DNA of 64,000 nucleotides from Paragonimus westermani (Eukaryota; Platyhelminthes; Trematoda; Plagiorchiida; Troglotrematidae). The position numbers and the translations under genes were made by a program. This document shows positions 38,901 to 53,900 of the stretch, piece by piece. The first letter of the stretch is position 1. Every line of letters starts with the position of its first letter. Below the pieces are notes generated by a model, which worked only from the letters and a program-made list of their open reading frames with translations, did not search any database and was not told where the DNA came from. Where the stretch lies: the NCBI GenBank assembly GCA_008508345.1, contig QNGE01000428.1:62001-126000 (forward strand). The letters are read 5' to 3'.

Positions 38901-41900
38901 AACAGCCAACTTTGAGTGCAACGGTGAAACCCAAGTTCAGTGCCTGCAATTGAATTTTCACCTATTAGACGGAAGTGATTAGAACTAATTGGGATGTGTT
39001 TCTCACAGACCACAAAAAAGTGTCTACAAACAGAAAAACCACGACGTTAGAACAAAAGTTGAGCAGAAGAGGTTAGGCTTCTGACCAAAGCAAGTGGTTA
39101 AGAAAGCGTACATGATTGTAAAAGCTGTGTTCAACTGTGAGACATGGTCGGCTTTCAATAAACGTGATCCCTGCCTAGTTGTCAATAGTCCCGATTGTCC
39201 CAATCATTTACACAACGAAACAACCAAGCTGGCCGAGTCCTATTGGATACATGGTTAGTGTTTAGTTCAGTATTGCCTAGTGCCAGTTATGACCACAAGA
39301 TACAAAACCTGAGTACAGCAAACATCTTTACAAGACAGTATGCTAGTTGCAGATAAGTGCCAACAACATTAATTCCTCGAGTAAATTTCCGAAGTTCCAG
39401 TTATCGCCCGCTTCTTCTACGGATACGATGCGCAAGAACAAATAGCACCTTAGAGAACTCGGATCGAAGTTAACCTTTTGTAGCTTTGTGGGGAACTACA
39501 AGCTAGTGATACGTAAATTATTGTAATCAGAAAGTAATGTGCTAAATATACCCTTAAATCACATAAACATCTTGATTGAACAGCGGAAGAAACGTGCATA
39601 GCCTGAAAATCCTTTCTTTCATTATCCACGCAAAAATCGGGTGCACATATGTTCAGAAAACACCTGTCAAACAAATTGCACTGTGCGCTTATTTGTGTAT
39701 CGTGTGCTTGTGCGATTTCACGCTGTTTATCGGTCTGTTTTATTCACGAGCTCCGTTGCTTTCGAGGCCGTTCCCGAATACGTTTGCCCTTTGGCAACCC
39801 CGTTCATACTGAGATGGTCTTACATATGTGGACCACACCATCTTGCATGTTTATTCACGTGCGCACAGATGCTTTAATGTAGTGTTGCCAACATACACCA
39901 AAGCATACCTGGCGGCTAAATTGGTCACAAGCCAAACAACAGCTGTCTGATGTTTGAGCGAGTTTGGAGGCGAGGAGGACTGGGTGTGTGTGCACTTGTA
40001 AAAAACAGGTGTCCAAGCTACCGCTGTCAAGCATGGACGAAATCGTGCAACTCATCGGGCACACTCGATCCGCTCGGTTCAGGGTTTGGGGCACTGACCA
40101 ATCATATGTCAAGGAAATGCACCGCTATACGCCCAGGTGATGTTGGCCACAGTCACATGTTCGGAGTAAATGGACGCAGTAAAATAAATAGGGGTGCACA
40201 GCGTCATTTTTGAGACTGCGGGCAGAAAAAGAGCATGTTTGGGAAACAATAATGTGATACTGATGAGTAGTCGGGGATTTGGTTTAATTTTCAAGTTGAC
40301 CATCACTCACATTTGATCGCAGCCTTCGCACTCAGATAGACTTTTCAGCCAGCCTCNTGAGTGATGGTCAACTTGAAAATAATGTGATAATTCACTTATC
40401 TTGACACAACTACGCACTGTTTCACTATATTCTGATGTGATTCAGTCCTCTGGTGATGTGTTTTCTTGAACTATGGGATTATTTTCTCAATAATCTTGCT
40501 TACATTTCGCGTTATTATAATGTCTTTAAAGGGTTGTTAGAAAGGGGTGCAACGAGTAACAGTCCATTTTCAACCGTTCTGAGCAATGAACACGGTCCAT
40601 GAGTGATACCCAATAAACATCCGACTAGCCCCATTGTAAACCATGTGATTTAAGCCTACGCCCATCTCTGCTGTCTGACACGGAACCAATCAGAATGGCT
40701 GAACTGCAACGCACGCTTTCAAAATGTCTGCAGATGAACGTTTACATAGGTCCGTGAACAGTTTTAGAGGCCCTTGGGGAATATTTCTCAACATGAACAC
40801 ATGGCGGTTTTATGTTTGGCTGGAGAAGTGGTTAGTGTGAAGCTCGCTGTACGTTTGATAACACGAATGACGAGATGTGGCGAGATAAGATGAGCTTAAA
40901 TGATTGCATAGGGTTCACGGTTTTCCTTAACTTATTCCTAAATTTGAACAAATTCTAACAAAATAAATGTTTTCTGGCGAACAGTTGACACAATTTTGTA
41001 ATTTGTGCACACGCAACTAAGACAGTCCACAATACGAGCTCACCAAGTTGGTCGCAAGTATGTTGGAATCAACCACAAAACTGTCTACCAATCTGAATTT
41101 CTGTCGGAAACTGTTAAGGTGTCTTGGTGACACAAACATCACACAGGGATACCTAGTTACTTTGGACGAAGAATTCGTTTGACTTAATTTTGCCTATAAA
41201 AACGAGCACCCATCTTATATTCCCCTTGTCACTGAAGTAACAAAAATGGTACCTGTATACATCGCAAAAACTTAACATTTAGCACTGCGATTATCCACAG
41301 ATTGTTAGAATTTCCACGATAAGTCAGGTTGGTCTTCATCTGATACACATTTTCTTGATAGGTTTGTGAACGGTACCCCGTTCCGCAACCTGCAGATAGG
41401 TTGCATTCGTGTTCTCGCCAAGGGCACAGATAACGTAACCCATTGCGGAATTCGGCATACCCACACATCGAGCGTACAACGTAGGGATAGCAATCAGCTT
41501 ATAATCACTTCACAAGATCTTTCATTCAGCTGAACAAATGATTATCCGATTGCACCGCCATTCAACAAGAAACCAGAATTTACACACAATTTCACCGTTT
41601 CTGTCCGATAGGAAACACGAAGAAGTCCGGAACACCTCTTTCTTCGGACCAAGACATACGCGCATTAGTGATGGACTGCAACGGGATGCTATCTGACCCA
41701 GCGTTTCCCAACAAGAGTGATACTGGTCTCTTAGCGAGCCATTTGCTCATATAGAGGATAGCTGGATATTCTCTGATTGTAAAAGGGACAAGTGAGTTGT
41801 GAAAAGGGTGTTAGCAGTGAGAGTTAATGATAATGACCTTCTCGGGGTCGATGACCAATATTCTACCTTGTTGACACAAGTGAGTAAACGCTGATCAAAT

Positions 41901-44900
41901 GCCAGGTCCATTAGCCAGTTCTGGTTCCCCTGGTGAATCCAACTCAGCGAAAACAATTTCGGTTATCGCGTGGTTGGCTGAGCAGCCTGCATAGATGGTT
42001 CATTTGTCTACGGAGCGAAAAGACTGAAAGTTAGTCTTTAAGATAAAATAATCAAGCTTTACAATGATAAAGAAGTGATATCGGTGTTCAACAGCAAAGA
42101 CATCAAAACACTTACCCGCAACAATTCGTGAAGTTCTAGCTCCATGAGAAAAATTAAAACTGATCTTCGTTGCTTTTAATGTACATGTTTTGTTGAAAGA
42201 GAATTTATCGAAGTGAACAACACATTGAACTATGGAGTCGAACTGTTCTACCATTCACACCGGTCATGATTGCTGTTCCTAAGGTTGACTGAATAATTCG
42301 CAGTTGTCTCAAGGACCACACTATCACACTTTAATCCACACAGTTTTACTCACCCAATCATGACTGTTTGTGTTGCTGGAATATACTAACAATGTATCAT
42401 GTTCAGTGTTTCAGTGGTATGAAAGCTTATCTGTGGGAAATAGTCGAAAACCAAACCGCAATGCCATGTTCCGTTCAGGTAAGTCATATGGCTACCGTAA
42501 TACACAACCGTTGGTCCGATTCATTAAAGCTCCATCTGAATGTCCGGTATGGTTTACATTTTGACATACATCGACTCGCATTTTGGGTCTAGGGAATGGA
42601 CGAGGGAGGATCAAATTACAGATGGTTAGATTGTCGTGATTAGGTAGATTCAATTTTGGACAATGAAGTAATGGGGACTGGTGACCAATTTGCGTACTTG
42701 GGAAGCTGCTTCAATAGTGGCGGAGGTATACAGAATGAAGTAGAAGCTCTATCTCCAAAGATAGTATGACATTCACTAGTCTAGAACCTCTCCAAAGACA
42801 GACATAGTTCTGAAGCTTGAGTATCACATCTATAATGCGAAGTTGAGGACTGTAATACTTTGGGGCTGCAACACCTGACGGGTGAGAAGATAGGACGTAG
42901 GCCAACCGTCGAGGTTTGCTTTAGAACGTTCGCATCAGGTGACACCAACGGGTAGACAGCGAAGAGGTTAGGGAGGGAGTTTTTTGGTAGTCAATGCTAG
43001 ACGAATTTATTCGTTTAATCCATAAGTTGGACCACTTATTAAGAATACCAGTTGGTTGCTTGCCGCGCCAATCACCTTTTACGGATGTCTCGAACGAGTG
43101 ATGAAAAGTGCGAGGTGGACAGATGAAAAGCTAGTGGAACGAAATGAAATCATTCCACAGAGATTTAACTATTGTGGGTAGGGTTTATCTCCTGGACTGT
43201 GGTCCACACGACTCACATATGTTAAATATTTGAGACTAGACACATTTTGCTTTTTTAGCAGTTAGGTCTATGTCTTCCTTCTTTTCTCTCGGGGCTAGAA
43301 CTTGATTTTTTTTCCTCAAATGCAAATTGCTGATGTATTACCGTCTTCTATGACGATGATGATATGTTAAAGTTATACCGAACGATTCTTTTTAAACTGA
43401 GGGTTGAATCATTTATCACACCGGATACGTAAACCAGATGTCCAATTCGGCCGTTTCCGATATATATATATATATATATAATGTTTGATATTTCAACAAC
43501 TATGTTTTAAAGCTCAATATGAAATAGTCAGATGTGTGTACTTGGCAGAAATGACGTTGTAGTGGGCCAGTTAGCTGAGTAACTTTGGGTAAGACTGCTC
43601 TAGGCCATTTTTAACGGGGAAAACGATCTTTTATTCTCCACAATGTAAACCTCAAGACCAAGTAAGTATGATGGTCATACAATATGTGTACTCGGGGTAA
43701 ATGTTTCACTAAAGATGTTCCCCATTAACTTTGTTGGGGTCAGATAAATCATTGATTATAGACAATTACTTCGAGAACACTTCACATTGTTAAACTGTAC
43801 ACAAAACATTGCACCAATCAAATTCCAATGTTACGACGTCTGAAATGTCAGACTCATCTAGCCATATCTCTTGCTATCTATAGTTTACGTATGACCTGGA
43901 CGTGATCAGCCGGTAGTTGTTCATTCAGCGAAAATAGTTCAAGGCTGCTGAAGGCTCTGTAATCACTCCGAACAAATCAGTTGTAGTGGGCCGCTGAAAT
44001 TCAATGACCAAACAGTTGTTCGAGATATGTCACATAGAGACAGCGTGCAAGTCAGCGAGGTGCCATCGAGCAAATTCGCCATTCCTATACTGTGTACCTA
44101 TAAACAGTTCGAGGCAGTGCTCAAGTTGCATCAGCAGCTCAACACGACATCCCAGGGAACAATTAGTAATCGGTGCTTTTCTGTGTATGCCTGATGACCT
44201 TATGCATCTCATGCTGTGTGTTGGTCCCTTTACAACCCAGATTAGAAAGTAAGAAATGTCCATCCAAAAAACATTGTACGACTGACATTTCCCAGTTGTT
44301 CTGTCAGAATACTCGAGTGAAAACTGTGCATCAGACATAACTAATTCACTCCATATAAATATTGACGAATAGTGTACAGGGTATAAAAGCTTGCTAGATG
44401 TACAAGTTTGTATCCCATCATCCGCAGTATGTGCTGTTTCCAACCAGTCATTCTTGGCAAAAACGATTATCTCGGCACCCTTGTGTTTATTGACGCAGCA
44501 TTCGTTTGCTCTCTTGTCTCGTTCCACTGACTGTTTCAAAAGACGAATCATCGGACGACGAGGTGCCTCCGACATAACATATATGGGGGACAGATTTGGC
44601 GAAAATCCCTTGACTTTGAGATTCCCCGTCAACTAGTACATGTGCAAAGTGAGTATGACTCATCATCACAGTTAGTCACACGTCCGGTGACAAATTCAAA
44701 GGTATACTGTTGGTCGACCTGTCTCAATCAATCCCCAGCAATACAATTGAAATGGCCCACCCCAAAAGCCCGGAACTTAGGCTCATGGCATGGCCACAGA
44801 CGTGCACAAACCTTGGAAGATGTGGCTCTGTTAGCTGGTCAGGCATATGGGTGACACCTGTGCACGTTGTGAAGGTAGTACATGGACTAGTAAACGTTCA

Positions 44901-47900
44901 AGTTGACAGTTTGTGAACGCAAACTTGTATGGGAAGCAGCTAACACCTGTTTCGTTGGCAGACCTGTTTTCGTTTAGAATCCCATCACATATGCTGGCGT
45001 TCGGTTCACTCCTATGAGGACGCGTTTGCACAAATCTACTAGGTCCAACAATCCCCGAAGTTGTTGCTGTGAACAAAATCCTTGTGTGCAAAAGTGAAAA
45101 GTATATCAGACAAACCATGGGGTTTGAAAAGCTCAAGAGGAACAACTCATATCGGCGTTTATTTTCCCATAATTTACTATCCACCTCAAGACAACTTCGT
45201 AATATATATTATGTACCCTGAGAGGCGGACTTTGAGCTTTTAAAATACCTACATCCTCAGTAAATCAGATAGATTTCATCAAACGAATTTGGGTCATACA
45301 ACAATAATCCCTTCAAGAAATAGCTGATGAACAGCCATAATGGATACCAGTGGAAACGAACAAATGACTTGGGTTCGTCGTTAATGTCAGGCTAGGAAAG
45401 CTGAGTTTGAGCTGAAGTCAAGGTATATAAGAACTAATAAAATGAGAATGAAACCCAGTGCTTACAATCAAATGCTTATGCAGCGATCTGGTGAAAGATG
45501 TAGAAATAACTACTGGACGATTTGAACAAAAACGGTGAGTTGTGATTGATATGAAGTTTTCTGTAAAATTTTCGCACAATGTGAAATGGATCAAAACAAG
45601 GAAAACAGTGAATAGCTAGCTTATAGAACAATGCAACATGAGAAGAGAGATGGATTGCATCATAAGCCAATGATCAGTGCAGATGAAACCTGACCTCTGA
45701 ATTCAGAAATTTGGCGTAGAACATCTACGACTGATGTGTGCATGCCGGATTTGCTTAGAGGTTGAACCGAAGCCAATTGCATTATTGTATTTGAACACAT
45801 GGATTTTACATCAAATGAAGACAAATTGGGATAGATTAGGCTAACGAGGACGTCAAGGTTGTGTAAGACTGACAGTAGGCAAAATAGCCAGAATCCGTGA
45901 TGTTTGCCCGCTTTTTTAGCCGAGTAGGACTTGGTCCTATGGAAAAGTTCAGTACTAATGATGTATATGATATCAAACAAAACTTGATAAATCCCTTTTT
46001 AAGGTTGGTGTGGCGCGCGCCGTCCTCAAACAGTCAATAGTATAACAGTATGTAAAACGCGAGGTGTATAACTTCGTTAGAGGCCAACGAGATGTCAACG
46101 AACTCCCTAGGAACAGTTGACGATGAGCCATCAGATTGCTTGTTTCACTAAACTCTAACCAGACAGGTTTTTCACGGATAGCTTGGCTCTCAATGAAAAT
46201 ATATGGATTGGCAAAAAAAATTCTGTAAGAGCTGATATGTAATCGTTTGTTCTGCTGTTGAAACGACAGCTGGTGAATCCTAGTAGATCTCAGTCACCAG
46301 TGTGAGCTGTTACCATTCGATAACTGCTTTGCAATTTGAGAGTATTAAAAGGATAGTAAATATGACTGTGATTTAAAAAGGTGGGTCTCATGCGTACATG
46401 CTGCAACGGATCATGAAGGTCTGTGAAGTGATACACATCGTGCCAATCCTCGCTAGCTGTTTGACACCGGAAAGCACTTGGAATTACAGTAATGATTACC
46501 GCTGAATAATCGAGAACGCTGACTAATAGAGACGCTGTATAGCTCACACTTACTCCCAGTCTTAACATGACAATAGGATTTTCAGCCGACTCAGTGAGAA
46601 AAGCATAACTAGACCCGAGTTTCAATCTCTAGAATAGTCCAGAACTTACGGAACTCTGAATAATTTTATTCAGGAGGCTTGTGTTGTCCAAAGCGTCTCC
46701 TCTTAGACAACAGCGGCTTATCGCATGCATGTCCAACTAAAATCCGTATAGTTCATTAGATTTGATTAGTTAGGCTACTTGCCTCACCTCACACTTGGCC
46801 AAACCCAACTGTCCCTAATGAACTAAAGCCCGTGTGGTAGGTGTTAAGATATTCTCACCCCCAGCCATGACCTGTTGATTCCACTTTTTAACATAAACGA
46901 GAAAATCATGTGTCAACCGTACTCTGTGATAAAGGTCTTCTTGTTTTAATGCGCAAACGATCAGCTAGGGCTTTAGCCTGATACGCTTTTATCAAAAAGA
47001 AAGAATACCAGTATGTCTATCATAAGCGAAACATCAACAATTTGGTGGGAAAATGGACACCGTTATTTGCCTGCGGCAAACAGGATGTGAAACGTGTGTC
47101 CAACCGTCACTGGTGCCACATCGTTCTTGTCCATGTCAGGTATAACCTCGCCCATGCGAGGTTACGAGTTGGTCGTTTATGGATACATATGTGAAGGCGT
47201 TCGTGCATGTATACGTGTGTGTGTGTGTGTATGTATACTTTCCCGATTAAAGGACCCACCTTGAATGGCGCCTAAATTTGTTGATTGATTACTGCTCAGG
47301 TACGTACGGAAACCAGGATGAGTCAAAATGATGGAACGCTGGTGCTCTCCGTGCCTATCCTCAGTGAGACGATCAATAATTGTAGGAACATGTAGATGTT
47401 TTCTTTTTTCTTACGACGGTTGTCCTAAGAGCATCTTAAGTCACTCAATATAACTAGCCTGGACCTAATGACATAAGTGAACTCCACATGCATAGTAACA
47501 GGCCAGTTATTAGTAACAGACATAAAACTGAGCATACTTTGGGACTTGTTTGTGGTTATTGGCGTAAATTTAAAGCCGCTAAGGTCCAGAAATATTAGTA
47601 CCTCATCGGTCTATGTAAGTGGCAGCGGAAAACCGAGTAGTTTATGACGAATAAACTGCGCTACACACCCCTATATTAGAATAGATTAACAGTTGGTTGC
47701 AAGTAGCATAATCGTTCGCCAAAATAGCACAAACTCATTAAGCAATGCGTTGCGCCTTCCTAATGGCAACTAACAAGTGCTGGTCGATTGTCATCCGATA
47801 CATCGTCAACGCACCGTTCGGTAGTTTCACTGCCAACTTTCATAGCACGCTCGAAATAATTCAACTGATCACTTGTTGTGAAAGGCTACTCCACACCTCT

Positions 47901-50900
47901 TTTGGAGCTCCCAACAACAACATTGATAGCATATCGAGTGATTGGCTCACACTCATCTCACAACCACAGTTGTGGTCTAATGATCAATGTGACCAAGGGT
48001 GGGGTACGCAAAACATTCACACTCTATCTAGGCTCGATGTATAGGTGTACAATCATGTCGGAGAAAGTGTTCACCTGGTAGAACTAGCTTCATCAGAATT
48101 TCAAACTGTTAGTGATTACACGTGTTGGGAGCCCGAAAATCCAACACAACCATGTCCCTTTACTAGTTTGTATTCAGCACGTGTATTGATACATTTCTGT
48201 ATTTGATTATGTTGATTGTTAATTCTTTTCAGAGCTTCTGCTGAGCACGTCGATCATGAGCACACTTTCTGATGGAAACAACATCCTATCAATTCACGAT
48301 AGTAGTGTGCAACTGAGTGCTGACTACTGTCCACTTTTAAAGGTGGGCGGGATAATGTTTGTTATAACAATGAACCGTATGGTTGGAAGACAGCATTCAT
48401 TCATTTATTAGCCTATAATCTCCCTCACCTTTTAACCGATTAACCTTGACATGGGTAGACACTCAGAAATGTTGATTTACTCGCCCCTCGTATTCTTACA
48501 TCTCGTTAATTCAGTTTTCCCACTTTATTTATTTAGCTGAGCTCCAAATGGTGGTAATCTTCAAAGAGTCAATCAGAACTTTTAGTGCAGACTAAGTTGG
48601 TCGAAAGTATAATGTAGACGACGGCCTACCAAAGCTTTAGGAACACAGTGCCTGATCCGAGAAAGTCTTCCCAAAAGTAGCCACTCGCCCAACGTGACGA
48701 CTTTCATCCCCTATTGTGGAGATTCTGTAAAAAGTTTAAGACTCTGAGGAGACTATACTCCAGAGGCGGCCGCGGATGACACCACTCGCCATGATTTGGT
48801 TTGATTCCCTGCTTGAAAGACCAATTAACTTATCATCGTAACTTTATCCCTCAAAGTTCGGAATTCACTAACACGATACAGCTGAATTGATCACTCTGAA
48901 AACTGCCTGAGTTATGTCATGTTACTGGTGTCACCACCTCATCAGTTGCCACTCTATCGTACTTAACAACACATATCAATAATGCATCGTGGACTACAGC
49001 CAACATCCATCTTCGTAGTTTACCTGTACCATACAGGCACGTTGGGCAGTGGTTAACTTTTATTTGTCAAACACAGTTCGTAATCCCCGCCTGATAGCTC
49101 ACTGGTAACGTCGGCATTGTGCTCACACGAAATGGACACTACACCATTCCGATTGCACCATTACATGTCACTTAGCACGTCACCGTATCATTAGGCCTGA
49201 AACACTTAGATTATTCATTCAATTTATCAGTATTGCAACCATAGTGAGGAAAGAACTTAGAACACTTTCTTGTCTCTTAAACAATATATCCTTATTCGCA
49301 AAAGGACGCAGTAGACTGGCCGCTGGAAGAGCTTTCTTCTAACCTTTGTACAACTTTTTGTGATCAAAAAGTTGACGAGGATAAATGGAGTGATGCGTCT
49401 CTCTAGATCATTTGGTAGATTCTACAAGACATAGTGGAGTTGGTAGGCAACTGAATCCAAATCTAAAATACTTTTGTTCTGGGCATGACTTTAGAGCTCA
49501 GCTAGTACTGCACCAGCCGCGTCTGGGCATTCTTCTTGACATTGATTCAACTTCAACAGTAAACCAGAAGTTTAACAACTAAGCCTGTTCTGACCTGATA
49601 AATCTGCCAAACGGTTTATCTACAATAAAAATGAAACACTCTGAAGTAGAAATGATGCAGCTGGAAGAAAGTTTCTTAGTCACAATCAGCATAAATTCTT
49701 TCATACATGAGCAAGTGTACCAGCTGCATCGCAAGGCATGTGTAAAGAAGAGGATATTACAGCTCATCAGTTTGTTACTCAGTTGAATGTTCGATCAGGA
49801 TACGCGGTGAAGGAGCGTTCATTAGTTAATGACAACAATGTAGTCTGTAAAAATAGTGTACAGAATGTTTTATCAAACGAAAATCTTCACTAATCATAAC
49901 CAACGTCCTTTCAGTTGCATTGTTGTCCAGCCCGAAAAGGTTTACCCCCACTTTTGGTCACTCCAGTCAGTGGTCCCTCCAAGGGAGCGGTATGTGTCCA
50001 GATCTGTTAGCTGCGCGTGCAAGGGTTGACTATTTGGAACAACATGCTTAGTCAAAGCACAAACTATACAGAGAAACCTGTGAACTCGGATAGTGCAAGA
50101 TTCTCATGTGTACTTAGGCGGAAAAGTGGTTCGCCCACGAAAGATTCAAGTTACACTTGCGCTCTTCTTAATCGCGTGTGACGTGAAACACCTGACAACT
50201 TAAACGGTTGGAGGTTACAATAAACAGTTCCAAACCTTGATAGCATATGGGACTGCATTTATTTCGAAATCAGTGGTTCACAAGTCTAGGTTTCATCATA
50301 TGATTCAGTTGGGTTAACCTCAGCTCCGTCCGTGTCCAAGAGTAACTGATAAATTTAGTATGAGTCAGAGACAGTCGTCGAACACATAAACTAGTGTGTG
50401 AAGTGTTTTGTTGACGCAGCAAACATATTCATAAGTGGACCGGTCTAACAAGTGCTTCTGTAAGGCTCGGTTGCAAGTGATCAAAGAGATACAATTTCGC
50501 ACAGCCCGTCTGAGAGGCAGAACACCCACCCAATTCTCTCAGCCTGAGTCATCCGAATGAGAACGAAAGCCGCAACTCTTCACAATGACCACCTGAACGA
50601 CAGAAGACGATTCCACAGAAACACGCGTGTCCTCAGGCTTTGCGTTGCCGGCTTCTCAGACAACATACTTCGGGTAGTGCTCTGTTCATAACGCGCTCCG
50701 CGATTGTCTGACCACTCCAGTTTCATAAGTCAAGGAACGTTGAGGTGGACTTGCAGAATATGTGAAGATAGAATATCGCACATTTTAGCGCAGAATTTTA
50801 GGATCATCTTAACTAAATTAAAAATGAGCATTTACGAGAAAATAACTTAACGGAACCACCTTACTTCTGGATACTATCAAGACGCGCATATTACAACTTA

Positions 50901-53900
50901 CAGCACCAGCACATTCTGGTTGTACATATAAGTCTTAAAGTTCATTGAGCATGTTTAGTTATATTCGTTTGAGAGATTTTATTGCTTTTCGCGGGAGAGA
51001 TATGGAACATATCGGTGACGTGCACCTTGAATGGGCGTTTGGTGAATGCAGGGAAGGAATTTCAGCAACTCAAAACAGCTGGTGGCCGTTTCAGGTTTGT
51101 AACCGATTTATGGAGTGTTAACAGATCCGATTATCTGTAGAATGATTCGCCCACTCTGTAGCGCTAAAGAAATAACTTCAAACCGCATTGGATGTGACCT
51201 CAACGTTTTGGTCTTATCACACTGGTTGCTCTCGCTCCTCCACTTACAGTGTTGATTGCATTACCAAATCTGAAACGGCATGACAAGTAACCACAATGGT
51301 ACTGTTCATGTGTTGCTTTAATTGTCTGCAAACATATCGTGCATGTAGGACAACTCAGAAAAGAAGGCATTCTCTTTTATGTACCCCAGTATAGCAAACA
51401 ATTTCCAGTTTTTCAATCGCTTGGGCTACAGGGTGGACATCAACAATGAACTCAGCGTCTAATTTTTCACCAGGAAGACTGATTTTATTCTTTGCTGTGT
51501 CGTTAACAATCGAGCGTATCGGTCTGTCTACGCCAGATCATAAACTATTCGCATTGACACTCCAGTTACAATGGGAACTTGGCACAATGCAACACCGAAA
51601 GAGTTGGCAATAAATGTCCATCTGTCTGCACAGTGGTTATGAATTAAAAATGCTATTCCGAAAAATGTCGCACAATTACGTCATTCGAACATTCTACCAA
51701 ACTTCTTTAAGCTAGCTGTTCGAACTGTTTATGTCCCTAATTATTGCTTCACTCGAACCTTGTGCAAGAGGGGAGCTAAATATCCAAATCTATTGCCAAT
51801 AAAGCTACCTAAACTCATAACGTTAGCTGTCATAGCCCCGTTTTGATTTAACCCGTCCAGCCGAACTGTGTAATAGATATCTGACGTAAAAAAAAGAAAG
51901 CTAACTTGTTCCTGTTCCACAGTTTGCCACCACAATCGGCACATACTTAAAAGCAATATCATCAGACACATTCTTGAACTGAATGGAATTGACGGTACAC
52001 TCTGTCTTCTCTTGCCTTAATCATAGAGATCTTCCAAACGATGTCCAATTATTGCTACCAAACAAGTGGTATCTTACTGACTCATTGTAATCTCACTTTC
52101 GGTCCATTTCCCGGCTAGAACGTAATGTGTCTGAGTCAACCAGGCAGCATCCAACAGTATAACCATGTGATCGAAGTAACTACCCGCCAGAATGTAATCT
52201 AGGAATGAACATCAATGTGTGATCGATTCGGCACTTGATGAAAAGTTACAGCTTTTGTTGACTAGGTCATGTGTGTTTCTACACATGATCCGACTATTAA
52301 TCATTGTGGTCTTAAAGGTATGGACAAAATCACCCAGTGTAATCAGGCGACCAGTTAGCTCCCGACCTTACCTCTAGGTAAATTTTCCGTATGTGGCTTA
52401 CCAGAATGGGGATTTCATCATAGCCCAACACGCCAGTTCAACACAATAACCCACAAATGCAAATGAACAGTCATGTCGCATGCCTACATCCGAAGATCAC
52501 AGTCCTGTTTTTTTCAGTATGCTAGTTATGACTCTGGCAGCTAACGGCGACCTGGATCACAGTAAGATCTCCCCAGCTCTAAGACAGAGAATGTGGGTGT
52601 GTAATTATGTAGGGAAAACCAGTTTCTATTTTTGTACGAGAACGCTTCTGGTCAACAACCAAAACAGTAGCAAATCTGCCCTCTAAACAATTTTGCGGTT
52701 GTACTTAAAATAGCGCTTTTACATGTCGTCAAGTAAGACATATACTAAACAGAATGTGATGTTTTCGAAAACTGAATTAAAAGATCACCTGTATACACAA
52801 TTCTGCAACCGCTCTGTTGGCCTGATTTCTTTCTTCTAATGCAGTGGTTTCACAATCCACGACCTGACCGACTCAGTCTAACAGATAACTATCTGAATTC
52901 CACTCCACAGGTGCTCCTGATTGCACGTAGCCTTATTCGAGCTCATCAGCTAGAGACTTACGGTCCATCGCCTGCAGACCGACTGGACCAGGTCAGACTT
53001 CGAGGGCTGCATTGTATTTATCTGATGTTCACTTGTACGATTCAACAACGCAGCACGATTAAATCAAGGCTGACGGTTCCAACAACTAGACTGCATAAGG
53101 TTAATAGGGTCCCGCTGTGAGCTTTCAGCTGTGTGCGTGCACAGTCTTTAACAGCAATCAAGATAACTTTTAATAAAACTAGCATAAGGAGAGTGTAAGT
53201 CAACAGAATGCACGTAAACTCAGCTGGAGTCCTGTTTACGAAATCCGGTCGTTCCGCTATCTGATGCGCGCACACAAATTTTCGTAACCATAGTTATCAT
53301 AAGGTCGGTCCTTAATTACCAACAACTGTTGCGTTGCCATGTAACCTCGGACCATAACCGAGGTGAAATTGCTTCACTTGAATGGTCAAGCATAATGCAC
53401 ACCAGCTAGAAATTCATCTTTTGTTAACTGTCTGCCAAATGTGTTCGGTTGGGATGTAGTTGCACAACAATTGCCCACCAACAGCCAGATGTAATAATTA
53501 CTCGTTATTACAGAAAACGGCAGGTTCCCATGTCCACAATTTGGGTTTTAATATTCAAAGAAACCTTCTACGGAACGAAAGTCATCAAAATGACGCATCC
53601 AAGTATTCTAGACATGAGGAGGACGTGAATTAGAAACTTACAAGAACTGTTGTTTCAAACGACAAATTCATCGTTACTTTCATCTTAAACTACACGATAT
53701 CATACACGCACGTCAGTCTCGTCAGTCTACCGACCATCTTCTACATTAACATTGTCATATGCTTCCGTGTCATCACAGATGTCCCCTTCGTGACCTTTCT
53801 TGTCACCACCACAATCCTTCTGAACATCCCCTTTCCCCTTCTCCCCTATTGTCTTTTTAACTTTATTTTCATCGCCGTCATCATCTTCGTTATCACACTT

